Assembly: GCA_031419455.1 (NCBI GenBank)
Contig: JANOKS010000135.1
Span: forward strand, 1-64,000
Direction: 5' to 3'
Source: UBA7672 sp031419455
GTDB lineage: Bacteria > Pseudomonadota > Alphaproteobacteria > Caulobacterales > Hyphomonadaceae
Length of the DNA: 64,000 nt
The notes beneath the pieces are model-generated. The model was not told where the DNA came from. It did no database searches and was given only the letters and a program-made list of their open reading frames with translations. Positions 23,666-35,696 of this stretch are shown one piece after another. Position 1 is the first letter of the stretch. Each line of letters opens with the position of its first letter. The translations under genes were made by a program, and so were the position numbers.

Positions 23666-24844
23666 ATGACCTCCCCACCCGAACCCCGCCGTCCCCATGT
23701 CCGTCTCACGCGGGTTGGCCTGCGCGACTTCCGCAACTACGCCGCGCTCGACCTGCGCCTCGACGGCCGCCATGTCTGTCTCCATGGCGCGAACGGGTCA
23801 GGCAAGACCAACCTGCTCGAAGCCGTCTCGATGCTGTCGCCGGGACGCGGCCTGCGCGGCGCCGAATTCAGCGACCTCGTGCGCCAGACGCCCGATGGCG
23901 AGGCCACGCGCGGCTGGGCCATCTCGACGGACGTGCGCGACGCCGATGTTGACCGCCGCATCTCCCTGGCGCTGGAGCTTGACGAGCAGGGCCGCTCCCG
24001 GCGCACCGCTCGCCTCGATGACGTCGAGACGGCCCAGCAGGATCTCGGCGAGCTGATGCGCGTGATCTGGCTGACCCCCGCCATGGACCGCGTGTTCGCC
24101 GGCCCTGCTGGCGACCGCCGCCGCTTTCTCGACAGGCAGGTGCTCGCACACTTTCCCAGCCACGCCGCCGCCTCCGCCGCCTACGAGAAGGCCATGCGCC
24201 AGCGCAACGCGCTGCTGGAGCAGGCCCAGGGAAGAGGAGGCGCCGATCCCGCCTGGCTGGACGCCATCGAACTCGGCATGGCCTCTGCCGGCGCCGCCAT
24301 GGCCATCCATCGCATCGACGCGGTGAAGGTGATGCAGGAGGCGATCCTCACGCGCCCCGAAGGCGCCTTTCCGAAAGCCCTGATCGACCTCGACGGAGAG
24401 TTCGAGATGCACGCCGCCAATGGTGTGGCCCTCACCGATATCGAGCAGGAGATCGTCGTCCAGCTGCGCGAAAACCGCTCCCGCGACCGCATCGCCGGGC
24501 GCACGACGGAGGGCGTTCACAGGACCGATTTGCGCGTCATTCACGCCGCCAAGGGGCTGGCCGCCGACCAGTGCTCCACGGGAGAGCAGAAGGCCTTGTT
24601 GATAGGGCTTATTTTAGCTAACGCGCAGGCGCTTTTCGAGCGTGATTTTGCCCCCTCTCCCCTGCTATTACTGGACGAGGCGGCGGCTCATCTCGATTCG
24701 GACCGGCGCGCCGCGTTGTACGACGAACTGGCAGCCCTCGGCGGCCAGTCCTGGCTCACAGGAACGGACCGCTCCCTGTTCGATGCGTTCGGCGACCGCG
24801 CCCAGCGTTTCGAGGTCTCTGACGGGGCTGTCCGTGAGAGCTGA
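23666..24844 (+). CDS. recF: DNA replication and repair protein RecF
   Basis: RecF is an SMC-like ATPase that loads RecA at gaps with RecOR. The 392-aa protein has Walker A GANGSGKTNLLEAVSML near residue 32, the LRDFRNYAALDL N-terminal strand, the CSTGEQKALLIGLILA signature and Walker B LLLLDEAAAHLD near residue 330. The ATG at 23666 gives MTSPPEPRRPHVRLTRV; a GTG at 23651 is in frame. The position between dnaN and gyrB is standard. Confidence 0.96.
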   Translation: MTSPPEPRRPHVRLTRVGLRDFRNYAALDLRLDGRHVCLHGANGSGKTNLLEAVSMLSPGRGLRGAEFSDLVRQTPDGEATRGWAISTDVRDADVDRRISLALELDEQGRSRRTARLDDVETAQQDLGELMRVIWLTPAMDRVFAGPAGDRRRFLDRQVLAHFPSHAAASAAYEKAMRQRNALLEQAQGRGGADPAWLDAIELGMASAGAAMAIHRIDAVKVMQEAILTRPEGAFPKALIDLDGEFEMHAANGVALTDIEQEIVVQLRENRSRDRIAGRTTEGVHRTDLRVIHAAKGLAADQCSTGEQKALLIGLILANAQALFERDFAPSPLLLLDEAAAHLDSDRRAALYDELAALGGQSWLTGTDRSLFDAFGDRAQRFEVSDGAVRES

Positions 24845-24920
24845 TACGGAATCTGGCGGCGTCGCCTCCGCGCGCCGCTCTTTAATTGCTTGAAGGTCGC
24901 TTCGCGACAGGGATGCCTGA

Positions 24921-27395
<2,475 letters not shown>

Positions 27396-27398
27396 GGC

Positions 27399-27599
27399 CT
27401 ACCCCAGCTGCGCCAGCAGCACGCGCGCGTCGTCGAGCAAGCCAACGAGCTGGTCTTCGGAGACGCGGATGCGGGTTTTTTCGACGATGACTTCTGCTGC
27501 TGGCGTTGCGCCGAGGCGGATCTGCTGCAGCTGGTCGGAATAGCGGAAGATCGTCGATTTCAGGAATCGCACCGCTTCGAGTTTCTGTTCGGCCATCAT
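27399..27599 (-). CDS. Small hypothetical protein (66 aa) downstream of gyrB
   Basis: The product MMAEQKLEAVRFLKSTIFRY continues SDQLQQIRLGATPAAEVIVE and ends KTRIRVSEDQLVGLLDDARVLLAQLG. It is compact, with two helices around a strand, and has no membrane segment. It ends 3 bp from the gyrB stop, convergent with it. The start at 27599 follows a G-rich ribosome-binding region. No family was recognised, but the codon use looks genuine. Confidence 0.6.
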   Translation of the reverse strand: MMAEQKLEAVRFLKSTIFRYSDQLQQIRLGATPAAEVIVEKTRIRVSEDQLVGLLDDARVLLAQLG

Positions 27600-28261
27600 T
27601 GTCCCACCCCCTGGCAGCAGTGAACGCATTGCTGCGGCACATGTCCGATGGTTGGCTGCCGATTGTCGCAAAAGTGTCCCCGGCGGTGGCGCATTGGTCC
27701 TTGCGGCAACGGTCGTCGATCAAGTGCGGAGCGTGATGCGCGAAAGCCCCAAGTTTCGCGTCACGAGCGAAAGGGACGACCCGGAATTCCCTCGCTGCGG
27801 GTGATGCGCCGCGGCCTCTGGAATCTGCTCCCGGCACAGGCCTGCCGCAGCGCACTGCGACCCTACGACTGCGCCTTGGGTGCAACGCGCGGCCAAAACC
27901 TGTCTGGAATTCCCCTGGTTTTAACCCTGCGCCGTGCACGCCACCACCGCTTCAGGCTCAATTGCGGCAAGAATGTTTCTCACGGCCAATCACAAGACGC
28001 GGCAATGTGAGGCGCTCGACGGCACATATTGGAATCTTATGCCTGCCGCAGCGAAAGCTGATGCAGAAATGCTGCACATTCCCGCAGGTTTGCAGAAAAT
28101 CCTTCGGACCCATCCGACCCCAATTGACGCTGCCAAGTTTATGACCGGAATGTGGCTGATCCGCCAAACTCGCCGGAGGGGCTGCGTTCACTCCGGGGGA
28201 AACAGGCGGCACAGCGACGTGATGGCGCGTCCAGTGGTCAGGCATTAAAGGGGTCAACATC
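27600..28261. other. Intergenic region upstream of the TonB-dependent receptor; no gene seen
   Basis: These 662 bp hold only short, poorly coding frames on either strand. The second half is noticeably more A+T-rich and probably contains the receptor promoter. I did not find a convincing promoter, riboswitch or terminator. Confidence 0.5.
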
Positions 28262-31200
28262 GTGAAAACTACCGCGAAAGCGCACCTGCTGCGCTCAACG
28301 CTCTTTGTGGCCCTTACGGCTGCGCCCGGTTTCTCCCTAGCTGCCTATGCGCAGGAAACAATCAGCGCGGCCCAGCCAGAGACTGCTGCGGAAGAGCAGG
28401 ACGGCGATGTCGTGATCATCACCGGCACGCGCCTGCGCACGGAGACCCTGGACAACCCGAACCCGACCTTCGAGGTCGGCGCCGAGCAGATCGACGCACG
28501 CCAGGTTGCGAACGTCGTCGATGTGCTCGAATCCCTCCCGATCGTCGGCATCGGCACGAACAACCGCGGTACGCAGGTTCAGAACGGCGACTCGTTCGCC
28601 TTCCCGGACGTGCTTGACCTTGGCACGCAGCGCACGCTGACCCTGCTCAACGGCCGCCGCATCGTCCCGTCGAACCCGGGCTCCGTGTTCGTTCCCGGCA
28701 ACGCTTCCGGCTCGCAGGTCGACCTGACTTCGATCAACCCGCAGATGCTGGAGCGGGTTGACGTTCTGGCCGGCACCGGCGGCGCGATCTACGGCGCGGA
28801 CGCGGTCGGCGGCGTGGTCAACCTGATCACCCGCACGGACTATGAAGGCTTCGAAATCCGCGCGCAGGCCGGCGTCACCGAGCTTGGCGATGGTGAAAAC
28901 TACCGCCTGTCCGGCCTCTGGGGCTCGGAGATTATGGACGGCCAGGGCAACATCGTTGTCTCTGCAGACTACGCCAAGGCGGACTATATCGGCGCCTCCA
29001 ACGATACGCCGTCCCGTTACGCCGGGTCGGGTATCGCCAACCCGTATGAAGGCTCGGTCCGCAACACAGCCGCCTTCAACGCCCAGGCTGCGGTGACCAC
29101 GCTGCTTGGCGGCGGCACGCTCACGCCCGCCTTCAGGGCGCAAGGCGCTGACGGTATTCCGGCGACCTTCTTCGGACCGCTCGCCCTCTCGAACCCGCAG
29201 ACTTCCGCCGGCGGCACGCTGGTGACGGGCAACCTCTTCGGCGCGGGTTTCTCTACAAACACGATCCTGGTCCCGACGACTGCGCTTCACGGCTCGCTTG
29301 CGGCCGGCGGCGCGAATCCGGCCACGGCATTCTCGGTCTTCGCGCCAACGACCCTGCCCACCGGCGTCCTCGCGTCCAACGTCATCACCACGCTGGCGCC
29401 GGGAACCAACACAGCTGGTCTCACGGCGACCCAGCTCAACACGCTCGCTGTCGCGCTTCTGCAACGCAACCGCCCGACGCCCCAGGAATACTTCACCGCG
29501 AACCCGACGCTTAACCCGCTGCTCTTCATGGGCACGTTCGGGACGGCTCGCCCGGACACTGGCGCGGTCAACGCAAACAATGGTTATCTCACGACCATCC
29601 CGAACACTAACCCGGCGACCAGCGCAATCTTCCCGCGCATTGCGGTTCCGCTGACGTTCGACGCGGCTGGCAACCTGGTGTCCTACAACCCCGGCACGTT
29701 GTCTCCGACCCTGCCGGGCCGGATCGGCGCGATGTACAACGGTCAGGGCTATGACGCTTTCTCGCGCGGTCACTCGCAGTTCCAGGCCGGCAATGAGCGC
29801 ATCTCACTCGCCGCCAACGGCCACTACGACATCAACGAAAACCTGCGTTACCGCTCGACGTTGATGTACACTAGGAACGAGTTCGAGCAGAGCGCCGGCG
29901 CCGTCACCAACACGACAGGCGGCAGCGCGCAGGCGGGCGCCCAGTCCATTCCGATCTATGTCGACCAGAACCCCTTCCTCACGGCGTCCTCGCTTGCGAC
30001 CATCAACCAGCTCCAGACCAACGGAGCGGTGCTCCCGACGATCGGCGGCCAGCGCGTTCTCTACATGGGCCGCGCGCTGTCCGACGTGCTTGGCGGCGAG
30101 GGGACGAAATCCACCTTCGAGGCCGAGAACTACCAGATCATCCAGAGCCTCGAAGGCGACTTCACCTTCGGCCCATCCGACTTCTACTGGGATGTTGCAG
30201 CCTCCTACGGCCGGTCCGAGCAGAACTCGCGGCGTCCAGACTTCCTGGACACCGAATTTGCCCTCGCCACGGACGTGGTGCGGAACGGAAGCGGCCAGGC
30301 AGTCTGCCGCCAGCAGACGCTAGCTGCTCCTGAGCGCATCAATATCCGTAACCCGGGTGTGGGCGGCGTCGTGACAACGACCGGCCTCGTGCCGACCGCC
30401 GCGCAAGTTGCAGCCTGCCGCCCGCTGAATCTCTTCGGCGATGGCAATGGCGCTCTCGATGCGGCAGCGGTTGATTACGTTTTGGGCGATGCCAACGTGC
30501 ACGCCCTCAACACGCTTGAATACTATTCGGGGTCGCTCGGCTCGGACCTGTTCGAGCTGCCGGGCGGCACTTTCCGGACCGGCATTCAGGCCGAATATCG
30601 CAAGGAATCGGCCGAATTCGAACCTGGCCGCGTCACCCAGGTCGGTGCGGGCCGTACAGCTCCGCAGGGCCGCGGCGAAGGCCAGCTGGAATTCAAGGAG
30701 TATGGCTTCGAAGCCGTCCTGCCGGTCTTCGGCGGCGACTTCACCTTCCCGGGTTTCCAGGAACTCGAACTGAGCTACGCGCAGCGGATCGTGGAGCGCG
30801 ACCAGGCTTCCTCCACCGTCGTCTTCTCCGGCACCGGCACGAAGGACGATACGTTCAACTACTCGCTCCGCTGGAAGCCGATCGACGACCTGACGATCCG
30901 CGCCGCCAACTCGCGCACGGTCCGTTCGGCCTCGCTGGTCGAACTCGTCGGCCCGTTCACCGTCGCCTTCACGGCGCTCGCCTCGGCCAACCACCCCTGC
31001 ACGACTGCGCAGATCGGCCTGGGCCCAGCCCCCGCCAACCGGCAAGCGAACTGCATCGACGCGGTGCAGAGACTGGGCATCGCCGCCACGCCGGCGGCGG
31101 CCGCCGCTTTCCTGTCGACCTTCACCTCGGTCGGCGGCACGGTGCCGGCCAACGCCGGCGGCAACCCGGGCTTGTCGAACGAGGAAGCCAACACCTATAC

Positions 31201-32077
31201 GCTGGGCTTCACCTTCGAGCCCAGCTTCATCCCGCGCCTCGTCATCGCGGTCGATTACTTCAACGTCGACCTCAAGAACGAGATCGGCCTGGTGGGCCCG
31301 GGCACCTTCGCCGCCCCGTGCTTCGACGGGCCTACCGGTTCGGGGCCTGACGGTTTCGGGAACGCGATCGTCGGCGGTTATCGCGCCTGCGAAGCCATCC
31401 TGTTCGGCACGCCAACCGGCCCCGGAGGCCAGTTTGTGGTTCCGTCGAACAACGCCATCACGGGCAACCCCGGCATCTCCGGCGTTCTCGCTGGCGCCCC
31501 TGCGACCAACCAGGTGCCGTTCGAGTATGCCTTCGCGGCATTCTCTAACCTCAACCTGGGCAAGCGGGAATTCCGCGGCGTGAACGCCGAGATCCGGTAC
31601 AACTTCGACCTGTACGAAGTGCCGCTGCTTGGCGGCATGATGCAGGACTGGGGCGGCATCGACCTGCGCGGCTCCTACTTCCACACCCAGCGCTACGACA
31701 TCTTTAGCAACGGCGTGACACGGGACAACCGTCTGGGCGGCGAGCACACGAACCCGGAGCACAAGTTCCGTCTCGATGCGCGCCACACGATCGGGCCGTT
31801 CCAGCACACCCTGTCGTCGAGCTACTCCAGCGCGACAGTCACCGATGTGCTGTCGCTCAAGACGGTGATCCCCGAACAGACCCCGTCCTTCGTCGCGGAT
31901 GAGTTCTGGTTCTTCAACTACAACGCAGCCTACGACCTGAACGACAACTATCAGGTCCGTCTGTCGATCAACAACCTGACCGATACGGAAGAGCCGCGCG
32001 GTATCTACGGCATCGGCAACAACATCGATGGCGGCACCGGCCGCGAATACATCGTGGGTGTCACCGCCAAGTTCTAG
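28262..32077 (+). CDS. Large TonB-dependent receptor (1271 aa)
   Basis: This is an outer-membrane active transporter energised by TonB. It has a signal peptide ending near AAYAQ (residue 30), a plug domain opening DVVIITGTRLRTETLDNPNP (about 49-70) with the TLTLLNGRRIVPSNPG and GGAIYGADAVGGVVNLITR motifs, and a 22-strand barrel ending in the aromatic EYIVGVTAKF. It belongs to the large TonB-dependent receptors without an iron-siderophore signature, common in Caulobacterales for carbohydrate or peptide uptake. Two long Ala/Thr/Pro-rich insertions (residues about 270-500) lengthen it. GTG start. The substrate is unknown. Confidence 0.92.
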   Translation: MKTTAKAHLLRSTLFVALTAAPGFSLAAYAQETISAAQPETAAEEQDGDVVIITGTRLRTETLDNPNPTFEVGAEQIDARQVANVVDVLESLPIVGIGTNNRGTQVQNGDSFAFPDVLDLGTQRTLTLLNGRRIVPSNPGSVFVPGNASGSQVDLTSINPQMLERVDVLAGTGGAIYGADAVGGVVNLITRTDYEGFEIRAQAGVTELGDGENYRLSGLWGSEIMDGQGNIVVSADYAKADYIGASNDTPSRYAGSGIANPYEGSVRNTAAFNAQAAVTTLLGGGTLTPAFRAQGADGIPATFFGPLALSNPQTSAGGTLVTGNLFGAGFSTNTILVPTTALHGSLAAGGANPATAFSVFAPTTLPTGVLASNVITTLAPGTNTAGLTATQLNTLAVALLQRNRPTPQEYFTANPTLNPLLFMGTFGTARPDTGAVNANNGYLTTIPNTNPATSAIFPRIAVPLTFDAAGNLVSYNPGTLSPTLPGRIGAMYNGQGYDAFSRGHSQFQAGNERISLAANGHYDINENLRYRSTLMYTRNEFEQSAGAVTNTTGGSAQAGAQSIPIYVDQNPFLTASSLATINQLQTNGAVLPTIGGQRVLYMGRALSDVLGGEGTKSTFEAENYQIIQSLEGDFTFGPSDFYWDVAASYGRSEQNSRRPDFLDTEFALATDVVRNGSGQAVCRQQTLAAPERINIRNPGVGGVVTTTGLVPTAAQVAACRPLNLFGDGNGALDAAAVDYVLGDANVHALNTLEYYSGSLGSDLFELPGGTFRTGIQAEYRKESAEFEPGRVTQVGAGRTAPQGRGEGQLEFKEYGFEAVLPVFGGDFTFPGFQELELSYAQRIVERDQASSTVVFSGTGTKDDTFNYSLRWKPIDDLTIRAANSRTVRSASLVELVGPFTVAFTALASANHPCTTAQIGLGPAPANRQANCIDAVQRLGIAATPAAAAAFLSTFTSVGGTVPANAGGNPGLSNEEANTYTLGFTFEPSFIPRLVIAVDYFNVDLKNEIGLVGPGTFAAPCFDGPTGSGPDGFGNAIVGGYRACEAILFGTPTGPGGQFVVPSNNAITGNPGISGVLAGAPATNQVPFEYAFAAFSNLNLGKREFRGVNAEIRYNFDLYEVPLLGGMMQDWGGIDLRGSYFHTQRYDIFSNGVTRDNRLGGEHTNPEHKFRLDARHTIGPFQHTLSSSYSSATVTDVLSLKTVIPEQTPSFVADEFWFFNYNAAYDLNDNYQVRLSINNLTDTEEPRGIYGIGNNIDGGTGREYIVGVTAKF

Positions 32078-32099
32078 GAACGTCTGAACGTAAAACGAG

Positions 32100-32132
32100 A
32101 GAGAGGCGCACCCCGTGCGCCTCTCTTTTTTT
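32100..32132 (+). terminator. Intrinsic terminator of the TonB-dependent receptor gene
   Basis: A perfect 12-bp stem (AGAGAGGCGCAC, 32100-32111, with GTGCGCCTCTCT, 32115-32126) closes a CCC loop and is followed by TTTTTT. Confidence 0.95.
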
Positions 32133-32278
32133 GTGCGGATTGTCAGTGCGGCGCGCGATGCGCACCGCCGCGCCTCCAGTGAAATGGTTCAGAGCGGAAT
32201 CGATTTGGATGGAATCGGCGGTCCCGGTTGTTATCCCCGCCGAACCCCGGAAGCGCGAAGCGCTATCCGGGGGAAGAG

Positions 32279-32323
32279 CCGGGACCCATTCCTCCATCGT
32301 CATGGTCCCACAATGGGTCCCGG
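32279..32323. repeat. Inverted repeat CCGGGACCCATT / AATGGGTCCCGG
   Basis: The arms at 32279-32290 and 32312-32323 are perfectly complementary, embedded in a block (about 32230-32350) typical of dispersed genomic repeats (CCCGGGATGAC at its right edge). The rest of 32133-32401 holds nothing else recognisable. Confidence 0.7.
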
Positions 32324-32401
32324 GTCTCGCTACGCTTGCCCGGGATGACAACCGCAGGCTTTGCCAGAATTGTGATCCGCTTCCGCGCTAGGCGATGCGT
32401 C

Positions 32402-33133
32402 TCACGGATCCCCGATCGAATGCAGCGCGCCGCCGCGCGTGTGCAACCAGTCGCGCGCCTCGCGCCAGTCGGGATAGCAGCGCTCGACCTGTTTCCAGAA
32501 CCGGCCGGAGTGGTTCATCTCCTTGATGTGCGCCACCTCGTGGGCAGCGACATAGTCGAGCGCAAACGGAGGCGCGCAGACCAGCCGCCAGGTGAAGTTC
32601 AGCCGCCCCTCGGACGAGCACGACCCCCAGCGCGAGCGCATGTCCTTGATCGCGATCGAGCGCGGTTTCACCTTCAGCGTCTCCGCGTGCACCGCCACCC
32701 TTTCAGCGAAATCGATCCGGGCCGCGGCGCGGAAAAATGCGCGCGTCTTGTCGGCAAACGCCTCGCGAGTTCCCGGGATCAAAAGAATGGGAGTGGGTCC
32801 AGAGACCTTATCGACCTTGACGGTCCGCCCCGTCTCCGCATGCTTGAGGCGATGGATGACGCCACGCAAGGGGATGTAGGCGCCCGGCCTGAACAACACA
32901 GGCGGTGGTAAGGCGCCCAGCCTTTCCGCGATCCAGTCCACGCGTTCGGTTGCAAAGCCGATCGCATCGAGCGCGTAACGGTTGGACGGGGCCGTCGCGA
33001 TGGCTTCTCTTGCCGTTGGGTCAATCCGAACCGAAACACGCCGCGCGCGGCTGTCGATATGCACCCGCACAGGCACCGAAGTACCTGATTTTGCGAGCAA
33101 AAACACCCGGTGATGCGATTCCGCGATGACCAT
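32402..33133 (-). CDS. YgjP/SprT-like zinc metallopeptidase family protein (DUF45)
   Basis: This 243-aa protein has the zinc-binding motif AHEVAHIKEMNHSGRFW (HExxH followed by a downstream His) near residue 195. The upstream SRWGSCSSEGRLNFTWRL block is diagnostic of the YgjP/DUF45 family. The N-terminal half is the family's beta-rich domain. It is cytosolic (no signal peptide). The start MVIAESHH at 33133 removes a non-conserved extension. Family members are predicted metal-dependent hydrolases; substrates are unknown. Confidence 0.88.
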   Translation of the reverse strand: MVIAESHHRVFLLAKSGTSVPVRVHIDSRARRVSVRIDPTAREAIATAPSNRYALDAIGFATERVDWIAERLGALPPPVLFRPGAYIPLRGVIHRLKHAETGRTVKVDKVSGPTPILLIPGTREAFADKTRAFFRAAARIDFAERVAVHAETLKVKPRSIAIKDMRSRWGSCSSEGRLNFTWRLVCAPPFALDYVAAHEVAHIKEMNHSGRFWKQVERCYPDWREARDWLHTRGGALHSIGDP

Positions 33134-33189
33134 GCTAAGGCGTAGCGCCCTGCGCTTCACGACGCAACACAACCTCTCCGGGGACGGAC

Positions 33190-35001
33190 ATGTTCAAGCA
33201 CAAGCTCGCCTTCGCCAGCCTCCTGGTCCTGTCCGGCTGCGGCGTCAGCCGCGAAGCGATGATGGCGCTCGAAGACATGCAGATCCTCGAGAACAACACG
33301 AAGCCCGGCCTCTCCTATGCGTCCATCTCGGGCTCGGGGAACGACGTGACCCTGAATGGCGTCGAGCTGCGCGCCCCTCGAACAATCGCGGTTCAGCTGG
33401 ATACGCCGGCGACGCCTTCCGGCGAGCCGCGGCCGCGAGCGCTTTCCATTCCAGAAGGCAGCCAAATCGATCTCGTCGCTCGCGCCGAGACAATGACTCT
33501 CAACGGCCTCACAATGAGGGACGGAAAGCCCACCGTCCGCGACATTCGATTCAACAACATTGCGCCCGTCCTTTCGGCGGACGAAGAAACCAATGGAATT
33601 ACGGCGTCTCTCGGCTCAATCGCCCTCGAAGGCATGAACGAGGCCACCGGAACCTTCATCGCTGGCGCCATCGCGCAGGACCAGACGCTGGCTCCGCCCC
33701 CTCTGGAACAGTGGGCCTTCCGCAAGGCCGCGATCGGCGGGTTCAAGCTCGCCGGTCCGATCCCGCAGGACGAAGGCGAGACCGGCAGCTTCGCGATGGA
33801 ACTCGGCGAACTGTCGTTCAGTGACTTCACGGCTGACAAGCTCGGCCAGACGAAGCTCGCAGGCCTCAAGGGCGTGATCGACGTGCCCGGCATGGTCGAC
33901 ATCGCCGGCACATTCGACTTCGGCACGCTGACGGCGAGCGACATCAACGTTGGCCTCTTCGCGAAGACCGCGATGGCCGGCGTCGCGTCGGCGATGAATC
34001 CGGACGAGCCCGTCGATTACGCCGAAATCTATCGCGACCTCACCAGCCCGCTCGATAGCGGCATCGACCGCATCGACTGGACGGGGATGAAGGTCGATGT
34101 CTCGGGCCTCAAATTCGATACGTCGGAAATGCATGCGAAGGTGACGCGCAATGCAGACGGCGTCGTCGTTGCGTCCGACCTGCCGCGCACCTCTTTCAAG
34201 CTGACAGCGGACGCCTCGGGCGGCGCGGTCGGCGCGATGGGCATGATGATGCTCGCCATGGGCGGCTACGAGTCCAACGTCATCGAGCTTTATACCGGCG
34301 TGGGCGCGACCTTTGACCCGGCAAAAGATCTCACGCGCTGGACCGACTACAATGTCGGCGTCACCGACCTGTTCGACGTGAAGATGTCCGGCGGCGTCAT
34401 CGGCCTCAAGCAGGCGCTGCCCAGCCTGATGAACGGCATCATGGCGGCGGCCGACATGGCCGGCGAACAGATGGAAGCGGAAAGCTTCGACGAGGAGCCC
34501 GCCGAAGACGAGGAACTGGACGGCGAAGAGGGCGATGAGTCTGATGCGCCGCCCGAAGACTCAACCGATGAGGACGGCGCAGACGCGCAGGACGATGTGT
34601 TTGGCGGTGCCTCTCCGGAAATGGTCATGTCGCTGATGATGGGCATCCTGCCGCTGCAACTCACCGATCTCGACATTTCGATAACAGACTCCAAGCTGAT
34701 GAGCCTCATCCTTGAGCGCCAGGCGATTGAAATCGGCCAGGACGCGGCGGCCTTCCGCGCCGACCTCGTCACGATGATCGCTTCGAGCACGATCTTCCTG
34801 ACCGATGCAGGCGTCGATGCCGCCATCGCAAGCGAGCTGACAGCCGCCGCGTCCGCCCTGATGTCCGGCCCAGGTACGCTGCGTATCCAGCTGAAGCCCA
34901 AGACCCCGCTCGGCGTGATGAGCGCCATGGCGACGCCGATGACCAAGGACAATCTCGGCTTCACGGCGACATTCACGCCGGCTGCGCCTGCGGTGAACTA
35001 G
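33190..35001 (+). CDS. Large lipoprotein of unknown function with an acidic low-complexity segment
   Basis: This 603-aa protein has a lipobox at Cys17 (LLVLSGC). The body is beta-rich with AsmA/DUF945-like character (repeating LGELSFSDFTADKLGQTKLAG strands). A strikingly acidic stretch near residues 437-475 is rich in Glu and Asp, before a final domain beginning MVMSLMMGILPLQLTDLDIS. No family was assigned with confidence. It diverges from the YgjP-like gene, and the two starts are only 57 bp apart. Confidence 0.65.
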   Translation: MFKHKLAFASLLVLSGCGVSREAMMALEDMQILENNTKPGLSYASISGSGNDVTLNGVELRAPRTIAVQLDTPATPSGEPRPRALSIPEGSQIDLVARAETMTLNGLTMRDGKPTVRDIRFNNIAPVLSADEETNGITASLGSIALEGMNEATGTFIAGAIAQDQTLAPPPLEQWAFRKAAIGGFKLAGPIPQDEGETGSFAMELGELSFSDFTADKLGQTKLAGLKGVIDVPGMVDIAGTFDFGTLTASDINVGLFAKTAMAGVASAMNPDEPVDYAEIYRDLTSPLDSGIDRIDWTGMKVDVSGLKFDTSEMHAKVTRNADGVVVASDLPRTSFKLTADASGGAVGAMGMMMLAMGGYESNVIELYTGVGATFDPAKDLTRWTDYNVGVTDLFDVKMSGGVIGLKQALPSLMNGIMAAADMAGEQMEAESFDEEPAEDEELDGEEGDESDAPPEDSTDEDGADAQDDVFGGASPEMVMSLMMGILPLQLTDLDISITDSKLMSLILERQAIEIGQDAAAFRADLVTMIASSTIFLTDAGVDAAIASELTAAASALMSGPGTLRIQLKPKTPLGVMSAMATPMTKDNLGFTATFTPAAPAVN

Positions 35002-35017
35002 GCGGAGGGAAAGCAGT

Positions 35018-35617
35018 CTAATCAAGCGCCGCAATGCACGAAGCAATCGCCTCGGCAGATTCGTCCTGCATGAAGAAGGTCTGCAACTTCCAGGTCTCGT
35101 CCATCAGGTAGAGGATGGATGAATGGCTCACCAGATAGCCGCCTGCGCTGTCCGATGGATCACCGCGCCCGAACGACGTCTTGAATGCTTCGGTCGCCGC
35201 CGTCAGCTGCTCCTCGGACCCGGTGAGGCCCGTGATGTCTTCGGGAAAACCGTTGCTGCGGATGTACTGCGCGATCTTCTCCGGCGTGTCGCGCGCCGGA
35301 TCGACGGATACGAAGATGGTCGCCGGCCGCTTGTCGGCGGGCACGTCCTGCATCGCCTTGCCGACATTGTACAGCGTGATCGGGCAGATGTCGGGGCAGT
35401 AGGTGTAACCGAAGAAGATCAACGCCTTGCGCCCCGCGAAATCCTTCTGCGTCAGCGTCCGCCCATCCGCCGCCACTAGTTCGAACGGCCCGCCCACCAT
35501 GTCGGTCGAGCGCCTGAAACAGTCGGGGTTCGCGCCCGCCGCCGGTTGTCCGCCCGTGGGCGAGCAGGCAGACAATATGGCGAGGCAGGCGGACATCGCG
35601 AAAAACACGTTGCGCAT
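35018..35617 (-). CDS. senC: SCO1/SenC/PrrC family copper chaperone lipoprotein
   Basis: SCO1/SenC proteins deliver copper to the CuA centre of cytochrome oxidase and tie into the RegB/RegA circuit. The 199-aa protein has a lipobox (LAILSAC, Cys18), the thioredoxin-like copper motif FFGYTYCPDICPITL (C74, C78), and the conserved distal His in YLVSHSSILYLMD. The start MRNVFFAMS at 35617 is chosen; the longer frame upstream is not conserved. It is divergent from regB, the classic senC-regB-regA cluster. Confidence 0.94.
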   Translation of the reverse strand: MRNVFFAMSACLAILSACSPTGGQPAAGANPDCFRRSTDMVGGPFELVAADGRTLTQKDFAGRKALIFFGYTYCPDICPITLYNVGKAMQDVPADKRPATIFVSVDPARDTPEKIAQYIRSNGFPEDITGLTGSEEQLTAATEAFKTSFGRGDPSDSAGGYLVSHSSILYLMDETWKLQTFFMQDESAEAIASCIAALD

Positions 35618-35696
35618 GCCGGGATATCTGCATGAGGTCTGCGGAATGCCAACTGCGGCCTGATGACAATCCAGCGACGATGGACCAGCACACGCC

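Noticed and set aside
27648..28010. 120-codon frame upstream of the TonB-dependent receptor
   Set aside because: No ribosome-binding site, no family pattern and atypical composition; treated as non-coding.
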